Positions 1 through 6,058 of a DNA stretch of 7,228 nucleotides are shown piece by piece. The translations under genes were made by a program, and so were the position numbers. The stretch comes from an uncultured Collinsella sp. (GTDB lineage Bacteria; Actinomycetota; Coriobacteriia; Coriobacteriales; Coriobacteriaceae), in the NCBI GenBank assembly GCA_938045085.1, contig CALINZ010000167.1, forward strand, positions 1 through 7,228, given 5' to 3'. Each line of letters opens with the position of its first letter. Positions within the stretch are counted from its first letter, which is position 1. The notes below the pieces were generated by a model, which worked only from the letters and a program-made list of their open reading frames with translations, did no database searches and was not told the DNA's origin.

Positions 1-170
1 TCAAGCCCGGCGACTACGAGCTCACCGTCGATGAACCGCCCGTCGCCACCGACGGCACGCGCTTCCGTGCCTCAAAGCGCATGGTCCCCGTGAACTTTAA
101 CTCACAGGCGCCCGACACGGTCGACACCACACCGCAGGGCGGGTTCGACCTTTACGTGGATACTCAGTAG
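1..170 (+). CDS. C-terminal fragment of an unidentified protein
   Basis: The frame starting at base 3 is open from the window edge to a TAG at 168-170 and gives the last 55 residues of a protein that begins outside the window. The visible part starts with KPGDYELTVDEPP, followed by a polar, Thr/Asp/Pro-rich tail ending in GFDLYVDTQ. A 'PG-x-Y-x-L-x-V' strand is typical of small beta-sandwich domains (transthyretin-like or Ig-like repeats) of secreted or surface proteins, so an extracytoplasmic protein is possible, but this is inference from very little sequence. There is no sorting motif or membrane anchor at this C-terminus. Codon use matches the neighbouring genes. I do not recognise the family. 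The stop is 112 bases upstream of the next gene. Confidence 0.6.
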   Translation, partial: KPGDYELTVDEPPVATDGTRFRASKRMVPVNFNSQAPDTVDTTPQGGFDLYVDTQ

Positions 171-239
171 GCGCTCCCGCTCATTCCGCTATGGCTACTC
201 AATAATCGCCTGCCGTCCCGTCCCGCCGCCAAGAGTGGG

Positions 240-262
240 ACAATAGCCCTTGACACTATTGT
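240..262. promoter_or_regulatory. Operator-like inverted repeat upstream of the epimerase gene
   Basis: A perfect 7-bp inverted repeat, ACAATAG (240-246) and CTATTGT (256-262), is separated by 9 bases. Its centre lies about 32 bases upstream of the epimerase start codon and just before the Shine-Dalgarno. The size and spacing suit the binding site of a dimeric repressor. The spacer contains TTGACA (250-255), but no acceptable -10 hexamer follows at 16-18 bases, because that position falls in the ribosome binding site. The promoter itself is therefore not resolved. A hairpin formed in the RNA leader is the alternative reading. Confidence 0.35.
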
Positions 263-282
263 TTACTTTTGGAGGAAGTAGC

Positions 283-1176
283 ATGTCTACCGTCACTACC
301 ATCAAGCGCGGCGGCCTCACCGCGGCCATCGATTCCATGGGCGCCCAGCTCACGAGCCTTGCCCTCAACGGCAACGAGTATCTGTGGCAGGGCGACCCCG
401 CCTTTTGGGGCAAGCATGCGCCCATCCTGTTCCCCATTGTGGGCTCGCTGCGCAACAACACGGCGACGTCTGCGGCTGGCACCTGCGAGATGCCGCGCCA
501 CGGCCTCGCGCGCATCGTCGAGCACAAGCTGGTCGAGGTTTCGGAGGACGGCTCCTCGGTAACGTACGAGATCACCGACACGCTCGAGTCGCTCAAGGCC
601 TTTCCGTTCCACTTTAAGCTCAACATGACCTATGCCCTGACTGGTGACGCCACACTTACCCAGACCTTTGCCGTCACCAATACCGGCGACGTGGACCTGC
701 CGTTCTCGGTGGGCGGCCACCCCGCATTTAACGTACCTGCTCCCGGTGCCGAGGACGAGGCGTTCGAGGATTACGAGCTGGCATTTACCGAGGCTTGGAC
801 CAACGAGGCCCCCATCATCACGCCCGATGGCCTCATGACGTTCGAGGGTAGCTACAAGGCTCCCGATAACTCGGACGTGCTGCCCATCACGCACCGCAGC
901 TTCGATAACGACGCCATCATGTTCACCGATACCCCGGGCTCCACGCTCACGCTGCGCGGCCGCAAGTCGGGCCACGGCGTCAAGATCGACTTTGAGGGCT
1001 TTAAGTACATCGGCGTGTGGTCTGCCGCCAACGACGCCCCGTTTGTGGCGCTCGAGCCTTGGACCGGTCACACCACCATGTCCACCGAGGACGACGTCTT
1101 TGAGCACAAGGTCAACACCATCACCTTGGCCCCCGGCGCTACCGATAAACGCAGCTTTAGCGTCACCTTGCTCTAG
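283..1176 (+). CDS. Aldose 1-epimerase (galactose mutarotase) family protein, LacX-like
   Basis: The predicted protein has 297 residues, the usual length for the LacX-like branch of the aldose 1-epimerase family. These are cytoplasmic beta-sandwich enzymes that interconvert alpha and beta anomers of aldoses or sugar phosphates. Recognisable motifs in order are FWGKHAPILFPIVGSLR (41-57), PRHGLAR (71-77), GGHPAFN (144-150) and EPWTG (258-262). By analogy with galactose mutarotase, R57, H73 and H146 would bind substrate and act as acid, and E258 would be the general base. The ATG at 283 is chosen because GGAGGAAG (271-278) sits at ideal spacing; an in-frame TTG at 250 would lack a ribosome binding site and lie inside the palindrome at 240-262. 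The gene appears monocistronic: a large palindromic terminator-like repeat follows within 20 bases. The substrate cannot be told from sequence, and no sugar-pathway genes are adjacent. Confidence 0.9.
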   Translation: MSTVTTIKRGGLTAAIDSMGAQLTSLALNGNEYLWQGDPAFWGKHAPILFPIVGSLRNNTATSAAGTCEMPRHGLARIVEHKLVEVSEDGSSVTYEITDTLESLKAFPFHFKLNMTYALTGDATLTQTFAVTNTGDVDLPFSVGGHPAFNVPAPGAEDEAFEDYELAFTEAWTNEAPIITPDGLMTFEGSYKAPDNSDVLPITHRSFDNDAIMFTDTPGSTLTLRGRKSGHGVKIDFEGFKYIGVWSAANDAPFVALEPWTGHTTMSTEDDVFEHKVNTITLAPGATDKRSFSVTLL

Positions 1177-1192
1177 AGGTTCCGCCGCTCGG

Positions 1193-1297
1193 TCGATGCT
1201 GCGTGCCGTCCAGAGCGATAATTTGTCATTCAAAAGGCAAGGCATAGACCTTCTGGTCATGCCTTGTCTTTTTCATGCCACTTGTTCGCTCTGGACG
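1193..1297. repeat. Large palindromic intergenic repeat, copy 1 (complete)
   Basis: This element is a nested palindrome. The outer arms CGTCCAGAGCGA (1207-1218) and TCGCTCTGGACG (1286-1297) are perfectly complementary over 12 bp. Inside them is a second long hairpin, roughly 1232-1250 paired with 1255-1273, with a TTCT loop, one bulged A and one G-U pair. The intervening bases also pair partly. A related, window-truncated copy lies at 7158-7228. Positions 1193-1245 match 7158-7210 at 49 of 53 bases without gaps, and all four differences are T here and C there. Beyond that point the central hairpin is in the opposite orientation. The position just after a stop codon is typical of REP/MITE-like elements that also end transcription. 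No transposase is seen. Confidence 0.8.
1232..1273. terminator. Probable bidirectional intrinsic terminator inside the repeat
   Basis: The inner hairpin AAGGCATAGACC-TTCT-GGTCATGCCTT (1239-1265, one bulged A) is followed on the + strand by GTCTTTTT (1266-1273). On the minus strand it is followed by GCCTTTTG, the complement of 1231-1238. Both directions therefore show a stable stem and a T-rich tract. It would end the epimerase transcript about 60-90 bases after its stop codon and insulate the ABC operon downstream. Confidence 0.6.
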
Positions 1298-1439
1298 TCG
1301 CTCGCCGGCATTGCCAAAACATCGGCGTCCCCAATGATTACCGTGTGTCTATTAACTTTTCGAGCTTGTGCTGCGCTGCTGGTCGCTGGCGTATATCCTG
1401 TTAAGTCGTCAGCATACGATTCAACAGGGAAGGCAGATT

Positions 1440-2366
1440 ATGCATTCTCCCCAACAGCGCGATGCGCAGCGCCAGCCGGTATGCAGCCGTCGCATCTTTT
1501 TGGGTAGCGCTCTCGCTGCGAGCGCTTCCGCCGTCGCCGGCGCGCTTGCCGGCTGTCAGCGCCCGTCAACGCTCAAGGTGGTTCAGCCCACGACGGGCGG
1601 CGGTCGCGACGACCTGTCCGATTCCGTGATCGGCAAGGATAAGATCCGCATTGGCATGGAGGCGGCCTACGCCCCATACAACTGGCAGGTCTCCGAAGCC
1701 AGCGAGTACACCATCCCCATCGACAACGTGCAGGGCGCCTATGCCGACGGCTACGACGTGCAGATCGCCAAGATCGTCTGCAAGGCCCTCGGTGGCGAGC
1801 CCGTCGCCGTCAAGCAGAGCTTCTCGGGCCTTATCGATTCGCTCAACAACGGCCAGATCGACCTCATCATTGCCGGCATGAGCGCCACGCCCGAGCGCGA
1901 GGAGTCCGTCGGCTTTTCCGATCCGTACTTCATTGGCTACTTTGGCCTGTTCGTAAAAGAGGGCTCGCCCTACCAAAATGCGACCAAGCTCAGCGACTTT
2001 AGCGGCGCTACGGTCCTCGGCCAAAAGGACACCATGCTCGATACTGTCATCGACGAAATCCCGGGCGTTGTGCACAAAAACCCGGTCGATTCGGTTCCCA
2101 CGGTATTTTCGAACCTGTTGCAGGGCACGTGCGATGCCGTGACCTACAACACCGAGAACGAGAAGGGCTATATGGCCCAAAACCCGGGCATCGTGCCGAT
2201 TCAATTTGCCGAGGGCGAGGGCTTTAAGCAGGAGGTCACGGCAAACGTCGGCTGCCGCAAGGGCTCGGACAAGCTGCTTAAGCTCATCGATAAGACGCTC
2301 AAGGGTATCAGCCAGGAGGAGCGCGACCAGATGTGGGACGCGTGCCTCGATCGTCAGCCGGCATAG
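1440..2366 (+). CDS. Amino acid ABC transporter substrate-binding lipoprotein (SBP family 3)
   Basis: The 308-residue protein is the extracytoplasmic receptor of a polar amino acid importer. The N-terminus carries S16-R17-R18-I-F-L-G, a good twin-arginine motif, then an Ala-rich hydrophobic stretch and a lipobox LAGC (36-39) with C39 as the lipidated residue. It is thus probably a Tat-exported lipoprotein held on the outer face of the membrane. The mature part has family-3 features: KIRIGMEAAYAPYNW (68-82), GYDVQIAKIV (104-113), and GMSATPERE (146-154), where R153 is expected to bind the amino acid carboxylate, followed by FSDPYF (159-164). The PYNW plus GYDV pattern recalls a Gram-positive subgroup of glutamine/arginine-type receptors. 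The ATG at 1440 is preferred over upstream in-frame starts because AGGGAAGG (1426-1433) precedes it and the signal peptide then begins properly. It is the first gene of the operon; the permease starts 9 bases after its stop. The actual ligand is not determined. Confidence 0.9.
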   Translation: MHSPQQRDAQRQPVCSRRIFLGSALAASASAVAGALAGCQRPSTLKVVQPTTGGGRDDLSDSVIGKDKIRIGMEAAYAPYNWQVSEASEYTIPIDNVQGAYADGYDVQIAKIVCKALGGEPVAVKQSFSGLIDSLNNGQIDLIIAGMSATPEREESVGFSDPYFIGYFGLFVKEGSPYQNATKLSDFSGATVLGQKDTMLDTVIDEIPGVVHKNPVDSVPTVFSNLLQGTCDAVTYNTENEKGYMAQNPGIVPIQFAEGEGFKQEVTANVGCRKGSDKLLKLIDKTLKGISQEERDQMWDACLDRQPA

Positions 2367-2375
2367 GGAGGCAGC

Positions 2376-3524
2376 ATGAAAACCATCAATCGTCTGGCCT
2401 CCTTTATCAAGGCCGACCATCGCTATGTATATCTGGGCACGAGCGTTATCGCGGCGCTCGGTCTGGCGTTTAGCCAGCGCAACCCCACGCCGTTGAGCTT
2501 CTTGGCGCCTACGGGCGTCTTCCAGGATTGCCTCTGGGCAATCCTTTGGGCCTGGCTCGTCGCGTCGGCGGCAGCGCTCATCACCAAGCTCATGCACTGG
2601 AACGACTATCGCGAGAAATCTCCGTTTGCTTCCGACCGCTTCCGTCACGGCGCGCGCCTGGGCAGCTATGTCGTCGTTGCCATTGCGGTGATCTTCTTTA
2701 TCGACCGCTGCGTCATGTCGTTTATCGACCTGGTGCAGGTGAGCATTGTCTCGGATTCCAACCCCAGCGACTTTTTGTCGAGCCTGGTCTACATGACCTA
2801 CAAGAGCGGCGACTTCTTCATTCGCGGTATCGAGATCACCATCGCGCTTGCCACCTTCGGCACCGTCATCGCATTCTTCCTGGCGCTGCTCTTCGTGTTC
2901 CTGCGCATTCAGACCTTCGATCGCGTGGACAACGACCTGGTGCGCTTCTTTAAGAGTATCGGCCGCGGCTTTGCGACCGTCTACTCCACCATCGTACGCG
3001 GCACGCCCATGATGGTGCAGGGCCTGCTCATCTACTACGCGGGCTTTACCGTTCTGCGCGGCATGGGCTTCGAGACGGCGCAGGCCAACCAGATCTGGAG
3101 CACCTTTACCGCGGGTCTCGTCACCATTTCGCTCAACTCCACCGCCTATATGATGGAGGTCCTGCGCGGCGGCATCGAGTCCATCGACCCCGGCCAGGCT
3201 GAGGCGGCGCGCTCGCTTGGTCTGTCGCAATGGCAGGCCATGCGCAAGGTCGTGTTCCCGCAGGGCATTAAAAACGCGATCCCCGCGCTCACCAACGAAC
3301 TCATCATCAACATCAAGGACTCGTCAGTGCTTTCGGTCATCGGCGTGTTCGACCTCATGTACGCCACCACCACCGTCGCCGGCGTGTACTACCGCCAGAT
3401 GGAGGTCTACTGCGTGGCGCTCGTGGTCTACCTGATCCTGACGCTCGTGGCGAGCCGCCTGCTCGAGGCCTTTGGCAAAAAGCTCGGCGCCGAGGCTCCG
3501 GCCACGCTGCCCAGCTCCAACTAG
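2376..3524 (+). CDS. Polar amino acid ABC transporter permease with extended N-terminus
   Basis: This 382-residue integral membrane protein is the channel subunit of the importer, of the HisM/HisQ/GlnP type. The C-terminal part from about 150 is the normal permease domain. It includes [11 protein letters not shown] (205-215), typical of this family, and the EAA loop [20 protein letters not shown] (276-295) that docks on the ATPase, followed by hydrophobic helices to about 365. The first ~145 residues are additional, since family members are usually about 220-250 residues. They hold likely membrane segments near 18-33, 50-72 and 96-120, with a basic cytoplasmic stretch between the latter two. 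Only one permease gene is present, so the transporter probably uses a homodimer. The ribosome binding site AGGGAGG overlaps the stop codon of the receptor gene, which suggests translational coupling. The ATPase gene follows after 22 bases. Confidence 0.92.
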   Translation: MKTINRLASFIKADHRYVYLGTSVIAALGLAFSQRNPTPLSFLAPTGVFQDCLWAILWAWLVASAAALITKLMHWNDYREKSPFASDRFRHGARLGSYVVVAIAVIFFIDRCVMSFIDLVQVSIVSDSNPSDFLSSLVYMTYKSGDFFIRGIEITIALATFGTVIAFFLALLFVFLRIQTFDRVDNDLVRFFKSIGRGFATVYSTIVRGTPMMVQGLLIYYAGFTVLRGMGFETAQANQIWSTFTAGLVTISLNSTAYMMEVLRGGIESIDPGQAEAARSLGLSQWQAMRKVVFPQGIKNAIPALTNELIINIKDSSVLSVIGVFDLMYATTTVAGVYYRQMEVYCVALVVYLILTLVASRLLEAFGKKLGAEAPATLPSSN

Positions 3525-3546
3525 GCGCAAGACGAGGAGATTCATC

Positions 3547-4329
3547 ATGGCAGATACCGCCACTACCGGCGTTGCGGCCGCGCAAACCAAAGAGCCGCTT
3601 ATCCGCGTTGAGGGCCTGCGCAAGAGCTTTGGCTCGCTCGAGGTGCTCAAGGGCATCGACCTGGCCGTTAGCCCCGGCGAGGTCGTCACCATCATCGGCG
3701 CCTCGGGCTCGGGTAAGTCGACACTGCTGCGTTGTCTTAACCTGCTCGAGACTCCGGACACGGGCCACATCTGGTTCCACGGTCAGGATCTCACGGCCGA
3801 GCGCTGCAACATCAACAAGCTGCGCGAGGACATCGGCATGGTGTTCCAGGGCTTCAACCTGTTCAACAACATGGATGTGCTCGACAACTGCACGCTCGCG
3901 CCCGTCACGCTCAAAAAGATGAGCAAAGATCAGGCCGAACAGGTCGCGATGGAGCATCTGGCGAGCGTGGGACTCGAAAAATTCGCCCATGCCGCGGTCG
4001 GTCGCCTGTCCGGTGGCCAAAAGCAGCGCGTTGCCATCGCCCGCGCCCTGTGCATGAACCCGCAGATCATGCTGTTTGACGAGCCTACCTCCGCGCTCGA
4101 TCCCGAGATCGTGGGCGAGGTGCTCGACGTTATGCGCAAGCTCGCCGCCGACGGCATGACCATGGTCGTCGTTACCCACGAGATGGCCTTCGCGCGCACC
4201 GTGTCCGACCGCGTGGTCTTTATGGACCAGGGCGTGGTGCTCGAGGACGCCGCGCCGGCTGAGCTCTTTGGCAACCCTAAGCACCAGCGCACCCGCGAGT
4301 TCCTCTCGCGTTATCTCAACGACAAATAA
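3547..4329 (+). CDS. Polar amino acid ABC transporter ATP-binding protein
   Basis: The 260-residue protein is the cytoplasmic ATPase of the importer, of the GlnQ/HisP/ArtP type. All nucleotide-binding motifs are intact: Walker [10 protein letters not shown] (51-59), Q-loop glutamine in VFQGFNLF (99-106), signature LSGGQKQR (154-161), Walker B IMLFDEP (174-180) with catalytic E179, D-loop SALD (182-185) and switch histidine H211 in VVTHEM. The spacing and the [12 protein letters not shown] stretch are characteristic of amino acid importers. The first ~17 residues are an Ala/Thr-rich extension. ATG 3547 is chosen because GAGGAG (3534-3539) lies 7 bases before it; the open frame continues upstream into the permease gene without a ribosome site. 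It is the last gene of the three-gene operon and is followed after 10 bases by a terminator-like hairpin. Confidence 0.95.
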   Translation: MADTATTGVAAAQTKEPLIRVEGLRKSFGSLEVLKGIDLAVSPGEVVTIIGASGSGKSTLLRCLNLLETPDTGHIWFHGQDLTAERCNINKLREDIGMVFQGFNLFNNMDVLDNCTLAPVTLKKMSKDQAEQVAMEHLASVGLEKFAHAAVGRLSGGQKQRVAIARALCMNPQIMLFDEPTSALDPEIVGEVLDVMRKLAADGMTMVVVTHEMAFARTVSDRVVFMDQGVVLEDAAPAELFGNPKHQRTREFLSRYLNDK

Positions 4330-4339
4330 AGCAAGCGAA

Positions 4340-4376
4340 CGTGGCAAAGGGAGCGCCTCTTTGCCACGCTGTTTTT
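4340..4376 (+). terminator. Intrinsic-terminator-like hairpin between the ABC operon and the M20 gene
   Basis: CGTGGCAAAG (4340-4349) pairs perfectly with CTTTGCCACG (4359-4368) around a 9-base loop. CTG and five Ts (4372-4376) follow. It lies 10 bases after the ATPase stop. The U-tract runs straight into the Shine-Dalgarno of the next gene (GGAGG from 4377), and no promoter fits between them. The hairpin may therefore be a partial terminator or a processing/stabilising structure that lowers M20 expression relative to the transporter. Confidence 0.7.
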
Positions 4377-4385
4377 GGAGGAAGG
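4377..4385 (+). promoter_or_regulatory. Ribosome binding site that sets the M20 start
   Basis: GGAGGAAGG lies just before ATG 4387. It excludes the in-frame TTG at 4375, which overlaps this site and the U-tract. It is contiguous with the terminator-like hairpin upstream. Confidence 0.8.
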
Positions 4386-4386
4386 C

Positions 4387-5814
4387 ATGGCCGAGGTTTG
4401 GCGCTTCTTTGCGCACGAGGATGATTTTGCCGATATCGACGAGGTCGGAGCGTGCGAGCGCCTGGGCCGCGTGCTGTCGTTTCCGACGATTTCGAGCATG
4501 GATGCCCAGACGGTGGACTGGCAGGCGTTTGCCGACCTGCGCGCCTATATGCAGCAGGCCTGGCCGCGCGTGTTTGCGGCGGGCGAGGTCGAGCTCATCG
4601 ACCATTCACTGCTCGTGACGCTTGCCGGCACCGACCCCGATCTCAAGCCGGTCATGCTCATGGGCCACATGGACGTGGTCCCCGTGGTGCCGGGCACCGA
4701 GACGGACTGGGCGCACGATCCCTTTAGCGGGCACGTGGACGACACCTATATTTGGGGTCGCGGCGCCATCGATATGAAAGACCAGGTTGCGGGCATCCTG
4801 GAGGCCGTTGAGTATGCGCTGGCGCACGGCTGGCAACACGAACGAACCCTGCTGCTGGCCTTTGGCCAGGATGAGGAGACCACGCAGTACGGCGCGGGCG
4901 CCATTGGTCGCGCGCTCGAGGAGCGTGGCGTTGAGCTTGAGTACCTGATCGACGAGGGCGACTATCGTATCGTTGCGGCTGCCGAGTACGGCGCAGGTGA
5001 GGGTTGGCTCATGCATGCCGATCTTGCCGAGAAGGGCTATACCGATATCGTGCTCAAGACGAAGAGCGAAGGCGGGCACTCTTCCAACCCTTACGGTGGC
5101 ACGTCGCTCGAAGTGCTCAGCCGCGCTATTGCCGCGATTTGCGATATCGAGTGGCCGGCGCGTGTGACCGATCTGCTTGCCGCGCAGCTCGTCGAGCTGG
5201 GGCTTTATACCGCAGACGAGATTGCTACCAGCAAGGATGCCATCGTGCGCGACTGTCTCGCCAGCAAAAAGCTGTACCCGCTTGTGACCACCACCTGCGC
5301 GCCCACGCAAATCGAAGGCGGCAGTACCGGTGCCAACGTAATGCCGCAGGATATGTGGGCCAATATCAACTTCCGCATGCTCGAGGGTACGAGCGTGGCC
5401 GATGTCGTGGCCTGCTGCCGCGAGGCCGTTGCCGCCGCTGGGCTCGCTGGCCGAGTCGAGGTCGAGCTGGGCCCCGGCAGCTCCGAGCCCTCGCCGTCCC
5501 CGCGCGTGGGCGGTCCGGGGCTCGAGGCCGTTCGCGCCATTGCCACCCGCTATTTCCGTGATCCCAGGGGGACGGAGGAAAACGGATCGTCTGCGGTGGA
5601 CCAAGAGCCGATGAGCATCGTGCCCTCGACCGTGATTGGTGCAACCGACGCCGCCAACTACCAGCGCATTTGCCACGAGTGCATCCGCTTCTCCGCCTTT
5701 GTGGTCGACGATGACGAATGCGACCGCGGCGTCCACGGCACCAACGAGCGCATCACCCGTCGCGCCTACCTCCAGGGCATCCGCTTCCTCGTCGCTCTAC
5801 TCCAAACGCTCTAG
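4387..5814 (+). CDS. M20 family metallopeptidase, carboxypeptidase S / PM20D1-like
   Basis: The 475-residue cytoplasmic protein (no signal peptide) has the full dinuclear-zinc M20 fold. Metal ligands and catalytic residues by family pattern are H94 in GHMDVVPV (93-100), D129 in GRGAIDMKD (124-132), E163 as general base with E164 in GQDEET, D189 in YLIDEGD (186-192), and H450 in GVHGTNE near the C-terminus. H231 in EGGHSSNPYGG lies in the dimerisation domain and completes the active site in relatives. The order LMGHMDVVPV, HDPFSGH, GRGAIDMK, LAFGQDEE and LIDEG matches the CPS1/PM20D1 branch, whose members cleave C-terminal amino acids from peptides or hydrolyse N-acyl amino acids. The usual GG after DEE is replaced by TTQYGAGA, and the usual TDSR is TDAA (420-423). 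A short segment, DPRGTEENGSSAVD (392-405), looks like an in-frame insertion. Its position after the importer operon suggests that it processes an imported substrate. Confidence 0.88.
   Translation: MAEVWRFFAHEDDFADIDEVGACERLGRVLSFPTISSMDAQTVDWQAFADLRAYMQQAWPRVFAAGEVELIDHSLLVTLAGTDPDLKPVMLMGHMDVVPVVPGTETDWAHDPFSGHVDDTYIWGRGAIDMKDQVAGILEAVEYALAHGWQHERTLLLAFGQDEETTQYGAGAIGRALEERGVELEYLIDEGDYRIVAAAEYGAGEGWLMHADLAEKGYTDIVLKTKSEGGHSSNPYGGTSLEVLSRAIAAICDIEWPARVTDLLAAQLVELGLYTADEIATSKDAIVRDCLASKKLYPLVTTTCAPTQIEGGSTGANVMPQDMWANINFRMLEGTSVADVVACCREAVAAAGLAGRVEVELGPGSSEPSPSPRVGGPGLEAVRAIATRYFRDPRGTEENGSSAVDQEPMSIVPSTVIGATDAANYQRICHECIRFSAFVVDDDECDRGVHGTNERITRRAYLQGIRFLVALLQTL
5560..5588. repeat. Repeat-like G-rich segment inside the M20 coding region
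   Basis: Within the M20 gene, GATCC (5560-5564) and GGATC (5584-5588) bracket the purine-rich core CAGGGGGACGGAGGAAAAC. The segment encodes the polar stretch DPRGTEENGSS in an otherwise conserved C-terminal domain. Its composition (runs of G, then GGAGGAAAA) differs from the C-ending codon style around it. I have a recollection, not a search result, of similar stretches dispersed in Coriobacteriia genomes. It could equally be ordinary coding sequence of a variable loop. Confidence 0.35.
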
Positions 5815-5829
5815 CCAAAAAGCAAGCTC

Positions 5830-5862
5830 TTGGTGCAATGGGGTCAGGTTTGTTTGCACCAA
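5830..5862. repeat. Hairpin with GGGGTCAGG loop after the M20 gene (possible REP-like element)
   Basis: TTGGTGCAA (5830-5838) and TTGCACCAA (5854-5862) form a perfect 9-bp stem around a 15-base loop that contains GGGGTCAGG. It starts 15 bases after the M20 stop codon. There is no T tract after the stem, so a classical intrinsic terminator is unlikely. The combination of a short palindrome and a GGGGTCAGG-type core resembles REP elements mobilised by Y1-type (RAYT) transposases, which is inference. No transposase gene is in the window. Confidence 0.5.
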
Positions 5863-6058
5863 TCCGTGCGGGTTATATGCAGGTTTGCCTGCGCACGCTA
5901 TCATATATGGGTTAGACCGCAATTATGTACCCCATACGCGAAGGGATGCGCATGTATCTGAAGATCGACATGTTCTAGCTGGGCTTACCCCCGCAGCGGC
6001 GCCCCGCGCCCCATCAATTCTGCCGATTTTCACCTTCACGCATATAAAGGAGTCCGTC
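5863..6058. other. Leader region upstream of prfA
   Basis: About 200 bases separate the hairpin after the M20 gene from prfA. An AT-rich island (ctatcatatatgg, 5898-5910) is the best place for a -10 element, but no convincing -35 hexamer pairs with it, so I do not define a promoter. A nine-codon frame at 5952-5978 (MYLKIDMF, stop TAG) has AAGGG six bases upstream and could be a tiny leader, with weak support. A GC-rich stretch follows at about 5989-6012. No rpmE or other gene is present here. Confidence 0.35.

Noticed and set aside
220..241. GTCCC/GGGAC stem (220-224 with 237-241) as a terminator for the upstream gene
   Set aside because: It is only 5 bp with a 12-base loop and no T tract, so too weak to call.
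250..255. TTGACA as a -35 element for the epimerase gene
   Set aside because: A -10 hexamer 16-18 bases downstream would fall on the Shine-Dalgarno, where the sequence is purine-rich and unlike TATAAT. Transcription would then start at the start codon.
256..1260. Minus-strand frame starting inside repeat copy 1, with a similar start in copy 2 (MPCLLNDKLSLW)
   Set aside because: The shared N-terminus comes only from the repeat sequence. The remaining residues are antisense shadow of the epimerase and prfA genes respectively, so it is not a protein family.
1366..1397. TTGTGC ... TATATC as promoter of the ABC operon
   Set aside because: The spacer is 20 bases and both hexamers are weak. The operon must have a promoter in 1298-1439, but I cannot place it.
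1566..3230. 554-residue minus-strand open frame opposite the receptor and permease genes
   Set aside because: It lies antisense to clearly conserved transporter genes. Its composition (rich in Arg, His, Asp, Val, Gly) is that of a GC-rich shadow frame, with no recognisable motifs.
3355..5736. Long minus-strand frames opposite the ATPase and M20 genes
   Set aside because: They are shadows of genes with intact catalytic motifs on the + strand. They show no ribosome sites or domain features of their own.
5636..6058. N-terminal extension of the prfA frame upstream of 6059
   Set aside because: It overlaps the M20 gene in another frame and encodes low-complexity sequence. RF1 homology begins exactly at the ATG with a good ribosome site.
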